The position numbers and the translations under genes were made by a program. This document shows, one piece after another, positions 6,244 through 13,179 of a DNA stretch of 44,787 nt. The stretch comes from a virus. Location: IMG/VR virus record IMGVR_UViG_3300005732_000032, positions 1-44,787 of that record; one strand, written 5' to 3'. The notes under the pieces were generated by a model. The model saw only the letters and a program-made list of their open reading frames with translations. It was not told the origin of the DNA and made no database searches. The first letter of the stretch is position 1. Each line of letters starts with the position of its first letter.

Positions 6244-6319
6244 GGAGGTGCATGTCCAAGGCTGGCGAGGAACTTTTGCAAGGCACCTGCGGTGGATTCG
6301 ATTTCCACTACCTCCACCA
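6244..6319 (+). ncRNA. tRNA-like element with encoded CCA and abnormal anticodon arm
   Basis: GGAGGTG (6244-6250) pairs with TACCTCC (6309-6315), a full 7-bp acceptor stem. A perfect T arm lies directly before it: GTGGA, loop TTCGATT with the canonical TTCRA pattern, TCCAC (6292-6308). A6316 is the discriminator and CCA follows (6317-6319), so the length (73 plus CCA) is exactly that of a tRNA. A D loop with GG can be drawn (TCC with GGA). However, no normal 5-bp anticodon stem forms in 6269-6286; the loop region contains TTTTGCAA. It is either a decayed tRNA or a tRNA-shaped RNA with another role. Confidence 0.6.
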
Positions 6320-6368
6320 GATCGAAGGAGATATTTACTACTTTCACTCCTACAAGAAAGTAGATTAT

Positions 6369-6440
6369 TGCCGGGTCGTCTACGTGGCTAGGACACCAGA
6401 CTTTGACTCTGGAGAAGGCGGTTCGATCCCTCCCCCGGCA
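6369..6440 (+). tRNA. tRNA-Gln (anticodon UUG)
   Basis: Acceptor stem TGCCGGG with CCCGGCA; D stem GTCT with GGAC; anticodon stem CCAGA with TCTGG and loop CTTTGAC giving anticodon TTG; T arm GGCGG, TTCGATC, CCTCC with one mismatch. The U1-A72 pair is typical for Gln. The next base (T) would be the discriminator, unlike the usual G. No CCA is encoded. A terminator follows at 6447. Confidence 0.85.
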
Positions 6441-6446
6441 TCAATT

Positions 6447-6474
6447 ATCCTCCTGATTCTTGGGAGGATTTTTT
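6447..6474 (+). terminator. Rho-independent terminator after tRNA-Gln
   Basis: ATCCTCC pairs with GGAGGAT over 7 bases with a 9-base loop, followed by five T. Confidence 0.8.
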
Positions 6475-6486
6475 GTATCATATAAT

Positions 6487-6615
6487 ATGTTTCAAGACTC
6501 TCAAATTTGGCATGCGCAACCATGGTGTATAGCGATATACAATCAGAAACAAGTTACGTATACTTTGGATCTGGTATGGTTTGATGACTTATATTGGGAG
6601 ATATTCACTAATTAA
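6487..6615 (+). CDS. Small aromatic-rich protein (42 aa)
   Basis: Begins MFQDSQIWHAQPWCIAIYNQ and is unusually rich in Trp and Tyr, with an acidic C-terminal part (LVWFDDLYWEIF). The ATG follows TATAAT, a good leader for this phage, and comes right after the tRNA-Gln terminator. It lies 11 bases before the next gene. It could be a membrane-interacting peptide, but no family is recognised. Confidence 0.5.
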   Translation: MFQDSQIWHAQPWCIAIYNQKQVTYTLDLVWFDDLYWEIFTN

Positions 6616-6626
6616 AAGATTTTACT

Positions 6627-6896
6627 ATGAAAGGAACACAATCAGAAGGATTAAACTTCTGGACTTATGTCGGAGCTTATGCTGTTGCTTTGGCTCTTAT
6701 TATTTGGACTTATGCAGAACCAAACTTCTATGGGAGATATGTAGAGGGTTATCCATACGTATTCTTTATCGCTTACATTTTCCCTTGGTTATGTATTGCG
6801 ATGTTTACATTACACGTTTTAAATGTAAAAGGAATAGTAAGCTTTGGCTGGCTTAACAGATTCCTATTACGGATTTTTAATCGTAAGAGAAAATGA
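6627..6896 (+). CDS. Two-pass membrane protein, holin candidate (89 aa)
   Basis: Two hydrophobic segments, about residues 12-28 (TYVGAYAVALALIIWTY) and 44-65 (YVFFIAYIFPWLCIAMFTLHVL), separated by a polar loop, with a very basic C-terminal tail (FNRKRK). Size, two transmembrane helices and a charged C terminus fit holin-like proteins. Its position, coupled by overlap (ATGA) to another membrane protein and near a lysozyme, phospholipase and protease, supports a lysis role, but no specific holin family is recognised. Confidence 0.65.
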   Translation: MKGTQSEGLNFWTYVGAYAVALALIIWTYAEPNFYGRYVEGYPYVFFIAYIFPWLCIAMFTLHVLNVKGIVSFGWLNRFLLRIFNRKRK

Positions 6897-7258
6897 TTAT
6901 ATTGACAATATTGTTTTTCCTGCTGTCTGGTGGGGCTGAAGGTGTTATGGATCACTTACAGTTTCATTATGATAAACACAATGTGTTCTGGAATCCAAAA
7001 TTATCCTGGGTTAACAAATATAAGTTTGGAAACCCAATAGCGGGAGAAAGATTTTTCCTCTCTACTACTATACTTGTATGGCTAACAGACGGGTGGCATC
7101 TAATGAAGATGATTAGAACCACAACACTGACATTAGGCATCGCATTTTTATTAACTCATCTCGGTATAAGCTTTTGGCTAAGTGCTATATATTCTACTTT
7201 AGCCGTTATTCTATTTAAGCTAGCTTTTACTGCGGTATATAATATTTTAAAGAAATGA
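6893..7258 (+). CDS. Membrane protein of the lysis-type cluster (121 aa)
   Basis: Hydrophobic N terminus (MIILTILFFLLSGGAEGVMD) that could be a signal anchor, a conserved-looking aromatic middle (HYDKHNVFWNPKLSWVNKYK), then TVLVW-like and C-terminal hydrophobic segments (about residues 78-115). It overlaps the gene before (ATGA) and the patatin gene after (ATGA), so the three products are probably made together. This implies that it works with the phospholipase, perhaps as a membrane partner. I recall similar short unnamed proteins in Bacteroidota and their phages but cannot name a family. Confidence 0.7.
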   Translation: MIILTILFFLLSGGAEGVMDHLQFHYDKHNVFWNPKLSWVNKYKFGNPIAGERFFLSTTILVWLTDGWHLMKMIRTTTLTLGIAFLLTHLGISFWLSAIYSTLAVILFKLAFTAVYNILKK

Positions 7259-8169
7259 AGAAAGTCATCGCTATAGATGGCGGCGGTATACGAGGTATTG
7301 TACCAGCTTACATCTTAAAATGCATCGAAGAAGAAATGCAAGACAACCTGGCTAACCATGTTGATCTTGTAGCTGGTACTAGTACTGGCGCTATTGTTGG
7401 GGCTGGGGTTTCAGCCGGCATCCCTATGGGAAAAGTGTTAGGACTTTATTTTAATGAAGGTCCTAGCATCTTTGAAAAGAACTTTAAAACTAAATGGAAA
7501 TCTATTTTTGGTTTGAAAGGCGGTAAACATGATGTCCACAACCTAATCAGAATTCTAGAAGAAGCTTACGGAGAAGGTACTTTAAATGATCACCTTAAGA
7601 CAGAATTTTTGTGCTGTTCTTATGATATGACAGATGGAAGACCTAGATTTTTCAGTAAGCAACAAGAAGGAGATTGGCCTTTGGGTAGAATTATTGCTGC
7701 TAGTGCTGCTGCTCCCACTTACTTCGATCCTGTTACTCTCGGAGGACATGAATACGTAGATGGTGGTTTATTCGCAGGCAACCCAGCTATGTCAGCCTTT
7801 GCTGAGATTAAGAGTCTTTACAATCTCCCAGCTGAGGATATTTTTATGTTGTCTTTGGGTACAGGTAATAGACTGCAAGGTAATGCAAGCGTAAAGAACT
7901 GGTTTAAGTTTAAATGGGTTAATCCATTACTAGACATTACGATGGCTGCTGATGGCGGTGTTGTACATCATCAATTAGTTAAGATTTATCAGTCTGTCAA
8001 TGAGACTTCTAATTATTATCGTATACAAGGTAAGTTGCCTCTAACTATCGATGATGATATGGGCAACGCACAGGCAGCTAATATGGTATATTTATTGGAG
8101 TTTGCTAAGTACTTAGAGAAGAAGAATAAGAAGAAAATTTCGGAAATAGCTGAAAAACTAAAGGGCTGA
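7255..8169 (+). CDS. Patatin-like phospholipase (304 aa)
   Basis: All marks of the patatin Ser-Asp dyad hydrolases are present: oxyanion loop D8-G-G-G-I-R-G14, nucleophile elbow G41-T-S43-T-G45, and catalytic D169-G-G171 in YVDGGLFAGNPA, plus the family motif AASAAAPTYFDPV at 148-160. These enzymes release fatty acids from phospholipids or other acyl lipids. No signal peptide or membrane segment is visible. Length is normal for a bacterial single-domain patatin. Its start overlaps the stop of a membrane protein gene, and a terminator follows at 8197. In this context it may weaken host membranes at lysis; alternatives are a virion lipase or a host-defence-like effector domain. Confidence 0.9.
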   Translation: MKKVIAIDGGGIRGIVPAYILKCIEEEMQDNLANHVDLVAGTSTGAIVGAGVSAGIPMGKVLGLYFNEGPSIFEKNFKTKWKSIFGLKGGKHDVHNLIRILEEAYGEGTLNDHLKTEFLCCSYDMTDGRPRFFSKQQEGDWPLGRIIAASAAAPTYFDPVTLGGHEYVDGGLFAGNPAMSAFAEIKSLYNLPAEDIFMLSLGTGNRLQGNASVKNWFKFKWVNPLLDITMAADGGVVHHQLVKIYQSVNETSNYYRIQGKLPLTIDDDMGNAQAANMVYLLEFAKYLEKKNKKKISEIAEKLKG

Positions 8170-8196
8170 TCGCTCCATGTGGTGAAACAGTTTCGA

Positions 8197-8228
8197 AACC
8201 CGGTAGTCCTAGATGATTATCGGGTTTT
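8197..8228 (+). terminator. Rho-independent terminator after patatin gene
   Basis: AACCCGGTAGTC pairs with GATTATCGGGTT (12 pairs with some G-T), loop CTAGAT, then a T-rich tract. It ends the operon of membrane proteins and patatin. Confidence 0.85.
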
Positions 8229-8250
8229 GCGGTTTTTATACCTAAGCCTC

Positions 8251-8280
8251 TTGGGGTTTAACTTTTTATTATTATCTTAG
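8251..8280 (+). promoter_or_regulatory. Probable promoter for the metzincin gene
   Basis: TTG at 8251-8253 and TATCTTAG at 8273-8280 with 19 bases between, one mismatch from the Bacteroidota consensus. The -7 box ends only 4 bases before the ATG at 8285, so a transcript from it would be leaderless or nearly so. Confidence 0.55.
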
Positions 8281-8284
8281 ATAC

Positions 8285-9001
8285 ATGGAAAGATTTAAAG
8301 ATGTGTTGATCGGAAGTTTATTAGTGGTGTCTATAGCCCTATATTGGACTGTTGGACCATCTACTGATAACTTTCCTGTTCAAGAGGAAGAAGTGGTGGT
8401 AATAGATACAGCGTGTTGTCAACATGATGAGATTGAAGTACCAACTACTGTTAGGAATATAGAGGTAGATACTAATGCTTGGTGGTATGATAGCCCGGAA
8501 AAGGAAATCTCAACTACTGTAAACGAAGATACCTTACCTTATCTAGAGGTTTTGTACGTTATAGATGCTAGTTGTGAGAATACGTTCGAACTAGCTCTTA
8601 TTACAGAAGAGGTTAATAAAGATTATGCTGGTACAGGTATACGCTTCAAGTACAAGGGTTACGTAAACTGCCCAAAAGATAACGGACCTAACTTTAAGAA
8701 AATCATAAGAATGCACCACAATTTCGACGCTGACATTGTTGTATATGTAAACAGTCGTCATCAAGGTGAAACTATAGGCTTAGCTGTAGTAGGTGGATAT
8801 CGTAGAGGTTACAATATGATCGTAGCTGACTTAGAGGATCCTCGTACAATAGCTCAACAAGGTTTTTTAATCTCACATGAGATAGGTCACTTATTTGGTT
8901 TAACCCACACAAGGAAAGGGATTATGAAGGAGCGAGTAGGTAAAGGTGATGAGAAGTTTACAGGTAAACAAGTAAGATTTTTAAAGAATTTAAATATTTA
9001 A
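8285..9001 (+). CDS. Membrane-anchored or secreted metzincin zinc protease (238 aa)
   Basis: An N-terminal hydrophobic segment (residues 7-24, after MERFKD) acts as signal peptide or anchor and would send the domain to the periplasm. The catalytic site is H198-E-I-G-H202-L-F-G205-L-T-H208, the metzincin HExxHxxGxxH zinc motif, followed by the Met-turn candidate M214 (GIM). The part before it (about 85-195) has the alternating strand and helix pattern expected of the N-terminal subdomain. Two adjacent Cys near residue 44 may form disulfides or a lipid attachment, though no lipobox is clear. It has its own promoter and follows the patatin terminator. It may digest envelope or surface proteins during lysis or exclusion. 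Confidence 0.85.
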   Translation: MERFKDVLIGSLLVVSIALYWTVGPSTDNFPVQEEEVVVIDTACCQHDEIEVPTTVRNIEVDTNAWWYDSPEKEISTTVNEDTLPYLEVLYVIDASCENTFELALITEEVNKDYAGTGIRFKYKGYVNCPKDNGPNFKKIIRMHHNFDADIVVYVNSRHQGETIGLAVVGGYRRGYNMIVADLEDPRTIAQQGFLISHEIGHLFGLTHTRKGIMKERVGKGDEKFTGKQVRFLKNLNI

Positions 9002-9020
9002 CCTGGGCTTTTATTTTAAT

Positions 9021-9094
9021 GGCCCCGTAGCTCAGTTGGATAGAGCAAGGGTTTTCTAAGCCCTAGGTCACAGGTTCGAATCCTGTCGGGGTCA
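9021..9094 (+). tRNA. tRNA-Arg (anticodon UCU)
   Basis: Acceptor GGCCCCG with CGGGGTC, D stem GCTC with GAGC, anticodon stem AGGGT with GCCCT, loop TTTCTAA giving anticodon TCT, T arm ACAGG, TTCGAAT, CCTGT, discriminator A9094. It reads AGA, a common Arg codon in AT-rich phage genes. No CCA is encoded. Confidence 0.95.
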
Positions 9095-9098
9095 CAAT

Positions 9099-9172
9099 GG
9101 TCTTATAACTCAGATGGTTAGAGTGCCGTGCTCATAACACGGAGGTCGCAGGTTCGAGTCCTGCTGAGACCA
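9099..9172 (+). tRNA. tRNA-Met (anticodon CAU)
   Basis: Acceptor GGTCTTA with TGAGACC, D stem ACTC with GAGT, anticodon stem CCGTG with CACGG, loop CTCATAA giving CAT, T arm GCAGG, TTCGAGT, CCTGC, discriminator A9172. The paired first base argues against an initiator. A lysidine-modified tRNA-Ile cannot be excluded. It lies 4 bases after tRNA-Arg. Confidence 0.92.
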
Positions 9173-9399
9173 CAATTAAATAATATGCGAGGTGTGAGTT
9201 AGAATCTCATCTCCCCTCTATTTCCCCTGAGTTTCAACTTTTTAAGTTGTAATATTACGACATGAAAAGGCGGATAGTCAGATTGAGGAAATTCTTCCGT
9301 TCGATGAATGGAAACCTCCCAGAAAGCAAGTAACCTTGTCCTTTTAATTAAAACTCATATATTCTTATGTTAATACGAAAATTATTTAAATAAGAAGAT
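9173..9399 (+). other. Non-coding stretch with hairpins and a possible 23-aa frame
   Basis: Contains a T-arm-like remnant right after tRNA-Met (GTGAG, TTAGAAT, CTCAT, about 9192-9208), the inverted repeat CAACTT-TTT-AAGTTG (9235-9249) and the palindrome GTAATATTAC directly after it. A short frame, ATG at 9262 to TAA at 9333 (MKRRIVRLRKFFRSMNGNLP...), is very basic and doubtful. The block from 9235 to about 9350 could be a small structured RNA. I cannot assign a function. Confidence 0.35.
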
Positions 9400-9627
9400 A
9401 TGAGTAAATTTATTTATTTCCATCCAGGCGATAAGGTGCAGATCAAGCATGACATCGAGAACAAGCCTGAGATGCTCGTAAAGAAAGTGCAAAAAGCGCG
9501 AGTAGGGCGAGAAGAAGAGGAAGATTCCAAATCGGTTTTATTAGGTGTAACATGCTACTGGTTCACAGAAGGCGGCCTATATCAACAACAGACATTCAGT
9601 TCTAAGGATCTCGAAAAACTAGATTAG
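9400..9627 (+). CDS. YodC/DUF2158-like small protein (75 aa)
   Basis: The arrangement F-x-P-G-D-K-V-Q-I near the start, then P-E-M-L-V, and later C-Y-W-F...F-x-x-x-D-L matches the beta-barrel pattern of the YodC-like DUF2158 family (GDxVxLK, PxMTV, CxWF, F..L). The role of that family is not known. The middle (KARVGREEEEDSKS) is an extra charged insertion. It starts after a good leader (AAATAAGAAGATATG) and is the first gene of the packaging operon, two bases before the next gene. Confidence 0.6.
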   Translation: MSKFIYFHPGDKVQIKHDIENKPEMLVKKVQKARVGREEEEDSKSVLLGVTCYWFTEGGLYQQQTFSSKDLEKLD

Positions 9628-9628
9628 T

Positions 9629-10234
9629 ATGCTAAAGTTCACTGTATTAAATGAGAACGTGTGCATAGATCCTAACATCGCGGTTATAGAGGAGTTCAAT
9701 AATATTCTTACTTACGGTAGGAATATGGAGAATGAAGAGTTAGGCCTGCGTATGTTGCTCTACGTATTTTACTGTTGTGACCTTTCAGATGATAATCCTA
9801 TGCGTGACTTGGATTATCGTATGAAGGAAGAACAGGCTATGATACGCGCTTTTCGTAAACTCGGTAAGAAAAGCTTCAACAAACGCGAAAGAGATCTTAT
9901 AGATGAGGCTATCGATGCCTATAACTTCTTCAATGAAACATCTGCTGAACGAGCTGTGTTAGCCATAGATGCTAAGATAGATGAGGCTCGTACAAAGCTA
10001 ACAGAGATGGAAGTGGAAGTGATCCGTAACGTGAATGAGAATACTGGGGTTGTATCTTTTGCATCCAATGAAAACATTATGTCCAATCTTGCAAAACAGA
10101 TTGGAGAAATGATGACCTTGAAAGTTAGTATTACTAATGCAGCTAAAAAATTAGAGAACGCTGGTAGAGTACGTGGTGGTAAAGGTTCATCATTGATTGA
10201 ACGCGGTAATCTTGTACGTAGAGAAGAAGACTAA
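9629..10234 (+). CDS. Unknown helical protein preceding terminase; small terminase candidate (201 aa)
   Basis: Mostly alpha-helical, with an acidic first half and a coiled-coil-like stretch (about residues 110-140, AIDAKIDEARTKLTEMEVEV) and a basic C terminus (RGGKGSSLIERGNLVRREED). It ends overlapping the terminase start (TAATG). Position directly before the large terminase and a helical oligomer-like build fit a small terminase subunit, but I see no clear helix-turn-helix and do not recognise the family. Treat the role as a guess from position. Confidence 0.55.
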   Translation: MLKFTVLNENVCIDPNIAVIEEFNNILTYGRNMENEELGLRMLLYVFYCCDLSDDNPMRDLDYRMKEEQAMIRAFRKLGKKSFNKRERDLIDEAIDAYNFFNETSAERAVLAIDAKIDEARTKLTEMEVEVIRNVNENTGVVSFASNENIMSNLAKQIGEMMTLKVSITNAAKKLENAGRVRGGKGSSLIERGNLVRREED

Positions 10235-12519
10235 TGGCGATCAAGAAAAAGAAAATAGATATATCTAAACAGCCCACATTGTTTGGGGTGAAAAACGAAT
10301 ACGATCCATTTGATCTACCGTTTCTTAAAAAAGACGCACACGGGGACATATGGAATGGTGAGTTCAAAGTAACGGACGCACCTGAAAAGTTAATCGGTGT
10401 ACCAACCGGGGAAGAGGAAATCAAATTGACTGATTATCTAGTGCATCGACCTCTTCCCAAGGAACTAATCGCATGGCAAAACATCCCCAACTACCACCCG
10501 GATTCTCTAGATATGGAGAACTGGTATCAACCTCTAGTAGATTACTGCTATGATGGTGTCTGGGTAGATGGAGAATATTATAATCCTTATTTTGTGTATT
10601 GGCTGAATATTTTTGTATTCCCAGTACCTATTTACGATGAGGATGGAAACCCTACTGAGGATTTCGAAACATCACACGCAACCTACTGCAATATAGATAG
10701 ATACTTCTTTGATTATTGTTGGAAAGCTGAATTGATGCGTAAAGACTGCGCTATTATGGGTGGTCGTGGTGTTGGTAAGTCCTTCATGTATAATTGTATA
10801 TTAGATCGTGAATATCGTCTGCATCCTAAGTCTGTCAGTGTTGTCTCTTCTACAAATGAAGACACGACTAACGAGGCATGGGCTAAAATTGAAGATGGAC
10901 TGGAAGCTATTGAAGCTAAGCATAGAGCCTTAAAATACAAGAGGTTAACAGATTCATCTAAGGAAAAAGTAGCCGGAGAAATTGTAGAATTACCTGATGG
11001 TACTACAGAAAAGAGAGGTCACCTTGCTTCATTCGAAAAGATTATCTACGGTAAGAACGCCGGTAAAACAAGGGGTAAGCGTCCTAGAAAACAATTGTTT
11101 GAGGAGTTCGCGGCCTTCCCTCCTTCACACCAAAAAGGATCTCTTAGAGCATGTATGCGTGAGAGTCGTGGTTCATGGTGGGTAATGGGATCTATCAAGA
11201 AATGTACTGTATTATATTCTGGTACAGGTGGTACTGTGGAGAATGACGAAGCTGAGGATGTATTTACTAATCCAAATGCACACGATATTTTAGCTACTTA
11301 CGATTTCCCTGATTCTCCTAGAGGTTCAGGTTTCTTTTGCCCTACTCATATCAAACGAGCAGGTACGTGGGAGAAAACAGGTTGTCCTGATATTAAGACA
11401 GCTACTGAGGAAGTGATGGAAGAAAGGGAGCGAGCTAAAGGAGACACTGAATCTTATATGGGTCTTCTACAAGAATATCCTATGAATATTCGTGAGGTAT
11501 TTACTCGGCGTGGTGTAAACATCTTCAACCAAGAACGTATTGCTGCTCAACGTATCCGTATAGAACACGAGAAAGATGCGCCTAAGCCAGAGCGTGGATT
11601 CCTTAAATGGGAAAAGAATGAAGCTGGCAAAAAGGTTGGTGTTATATGGGAGCCATCTAGTGTTGGTGATATAGAGATATTGGAACACCCTTACTGGCTT
11701 ACAGAGCAGAGCCGTGAAGATGAGAAAGTTCCGTTGAAGAACCTTTATGTGTCTGGGATCGATAGTATTGACCAAGGTACAATGGACTCATCTTACGCAA
11801 CTGATAGTAAGAAAGGTTCAGAGCTTGCAATGCTCGTAAAGAAACGCGTTGTAGATGGAAACTATTTTGGTACTACTTCAAATATTTATGTAGCTAAGTA
11901 TGTAAAACGTTCCCCTAATGTCCGTAGTGACTGGGATAATGCTCTCAAGTTAGCCATGTACTACAACTCAGAGGTCAATATAGAATACACAAAGATTGGC
12001 ATTGTAGGTTGGTTCCGTGATAATAACGCTTATCACCTCCTTAAAAAGAGACCTACGATCAACTTAACTAACGCAGACCCAAACAAGTCATCTCATCTCA
12101 TTGGTACAACTGCGGCCGGACCTATTATTGATCATCAAGATCAAAAGATAGCGGCGTATATAGAAGATTATAGCGATGAGATATGGTTCCCTGATATGCT
12201 TCAACAACTGCAAGATTATAATAGAGAGGATAGAACTAAGTTTGACCTTGTTATTGCTATGGGTCTATGTGAGTTGTCTGATGAAGATTTGATGGGGCAA
12301 GCCGCTAAACCACCGTCTAAGGCCGCAGAAGGTTTCGAATTGTATGGTTACTACACAGACCCTGTGACCGGGTACAAGAAGCACGGAGTCATTCCAGGTA
12401 AATCTAAAGCTGGAGAAGATATGGAAGCTCTTAAGGAAGCAGCTGCATTTAGGGCGCAAGGCTCAGTTAGATGGATAGACGCTACTGATCCGGATAATAT
12501 TGAACTTCACTACCAGTAA
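10234..12519 (+). CDS. terL: Large terminase subunit (761 aa)
   Basis: The DNA-packaging motor with ATPase and nuclease parts. Walker A is G176-G-R-G-V-G-K182-S183 after a hydrophobic strand (CAIM). The Walker B candidate is K-Q-L-F-E290-E291 in the following segment. The nuclease part begins near residue 504 with LYVSGIDSIDQG, where D510 is the first expected metal ligand. The protein has a roughly 165-residue N-terminal region before the ATPase and a C-terminal extension, so it is longer than common TerL proteins (about 450-600 aa), as seen in large podovirus-like phages of Bacteroidota. It starts with ATG overlapping the previous stop. Confidence 0.93.
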   Translation: MAIKKKKIDISKQPTLFGVKNEYDPFDLPFLKKDAHGDIWNGEFKVTDAPEKLIGVPTGEEEIKLTDYLVHRPLPKELIAWQNIPNYHPDSLDMENWYQPLVDYCYDGVWVDGEYYNPYFVYWLNIFVFPVPIYDEDGNPTEDFETSHATYCNIDRYFFDYCWKAELMRKDCAIMGGRGVGKSFMYNCILDREYRLHPKSVSVVSSTNEDTTNEAWAKIEDGLEAIEAKHRALKYKRLTDSSKEKVAGEIVELPDGTTEKRGHLASFEKIIYGKNAGKTRGKRPRKQLFEEFAAFPPSHQKGSLRACMRESRGSWWVMGSIKKCTVLYSGTGGTVENDEAEDVFTNPNAHDILATYDFPDSPRGSGFFCPTHIKRAGTWEKTGCPDIKTATEEVMEERERAKGDTESYMGLLQEYPMNIREVFTRRGVNIFNQERIAAQRIRIEHEKDAPKPERGFLKWEKNEAGKKVGVIWEPSSVGDIEILEHPYWLTEQSREDEKVPLKNLYVSGIDSIDQGTMDSSYATDSKKGSELAMLVKKRVVDGNYFGTTSNIYVAKYVKRSPNVRSDWDNALKLAMYYNSEVNIEYTKIGIVGWFRDNNAYHLLKKRPTINLTNADPNKSSHLIGTTAAGPIIDHQDQKIAAYIEDYSDEIWFPDMLQQLQDYNREDRTKFDLVIAMGLCELSDEDLMGQAAKPPSKAAEGFELYGYYTDPVTGYKKHGVIPGKSKAGEDMEALKEAAAFRAQGSVRWIDATDPDNIELHYQ

Positions 12520-12585
12520 TCCCCTTGATATATCGATTTTCTTTTCTTATTATTACAGCAATACGTAATATGTAAATATAAGAAT

Positions 12586-13179
12586 ATGGAAAAAATGAAA
12601 GTTACGCCTCATAACATGAATGTTTTGGCGGAAGTTACTATTTTACCTACTGAACAAGATGGGGTTATTGTAGGAGATGCATCTGAAGGTACGCCTGTAG
12701 ACGCTGAATTTTACTACGGTAAGGCTCTAAAAGTAGGTGAAAACGCAAATGACAAAGATCAATGCCCTGAAGTTAAAGAGGGTATGGGGATCATTTGGAA
12801 TCAATTTGCAGGTGTACACGTAAAGACCGATGACGGTTATTGTAAAGTACTAAGAGGACATAATATAGTAGCAATCGCAGAAGACTTAGAGAACATGAAT
12901 GAGGAAACAATTAAACCGACAGGTGACAGAATTTTAGTTAGAATTATTGGGGAAGGTTTGGTAGATGAAGATGGTGTATATGATGACACTAATGATGATC
13001 CAAGAGAAAAAGCGACTCAGCAAGGAGTAGTTATTTCTTGCGCTGAAAATGCAACACAGATCGAACCGGGAACAATTATATGTTTCGATCCTTATTGTGG
13101 TAACCTTATTATCAACGAAGCCAATAAAAAATTAAAGACTATAAATAGTTTTGATGTACTGTTTTCATTAGATAAATAA
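12586..13179 (+). CDS. Tandem GroES-like co-chaperonin (197 aa)
   Basis: Two consecutive GroES-type domains. Domain 1 (about 1-95) begins KVTPHNMNVLAEV, contains GVIVGDASEGTPVD at the mobile-loop position and ends HNIVAIAED, like the C-terminal strand of GroES. Domain 2 (about 108-197) begins IKPTGDRILVRI, the GroES hallmark, and continues with QQGVVIS, IEPGTIICFD and SFDVLF. GroES caps a chaperonin ring during folding; T4 gp31 is a phage version needed for capsid folding. Usual length is about 97 aa per domain, so this is a double unit like chloroplast Cpn20. It lies between terminase and portal and overlaps the portal start (TAATG). Confidence 0.88.
   Translation: MEKMKVTPHNMNVLAEVTILPTEQDGVIVGDASEGTPVDAEFYYGKALKVGENANDKDQCPEVKEGMGIIWNQFAGVHVKTDDGYCKVLRGHNIVAIAEDLENMNEETIKPTGDRILVRIIGEGLVDEDGVYDDTNDDPREKATQQGVVISCAENATQIEPGTIICFDPYCGNLIINEANKKLKTINSFDVLFSLDK

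Noticed and set aside
6252-6485. Open frame of 77 codons starting after AAGGAGGTG
   Set aside because: It runs through the tRNA-like element, tRNA-Gln and the terminator hairpin. The apparent Shine-Dalgarno sequence is the acceptor stem of the tRNA-like element, and other genes here do not use such signals.
9181-9225. A third tRNA after tRNA-Met
   Set aside because: Only a T-arm-like piece is present; there is no room for acceptor and anticodon stems, so at most a remnant.
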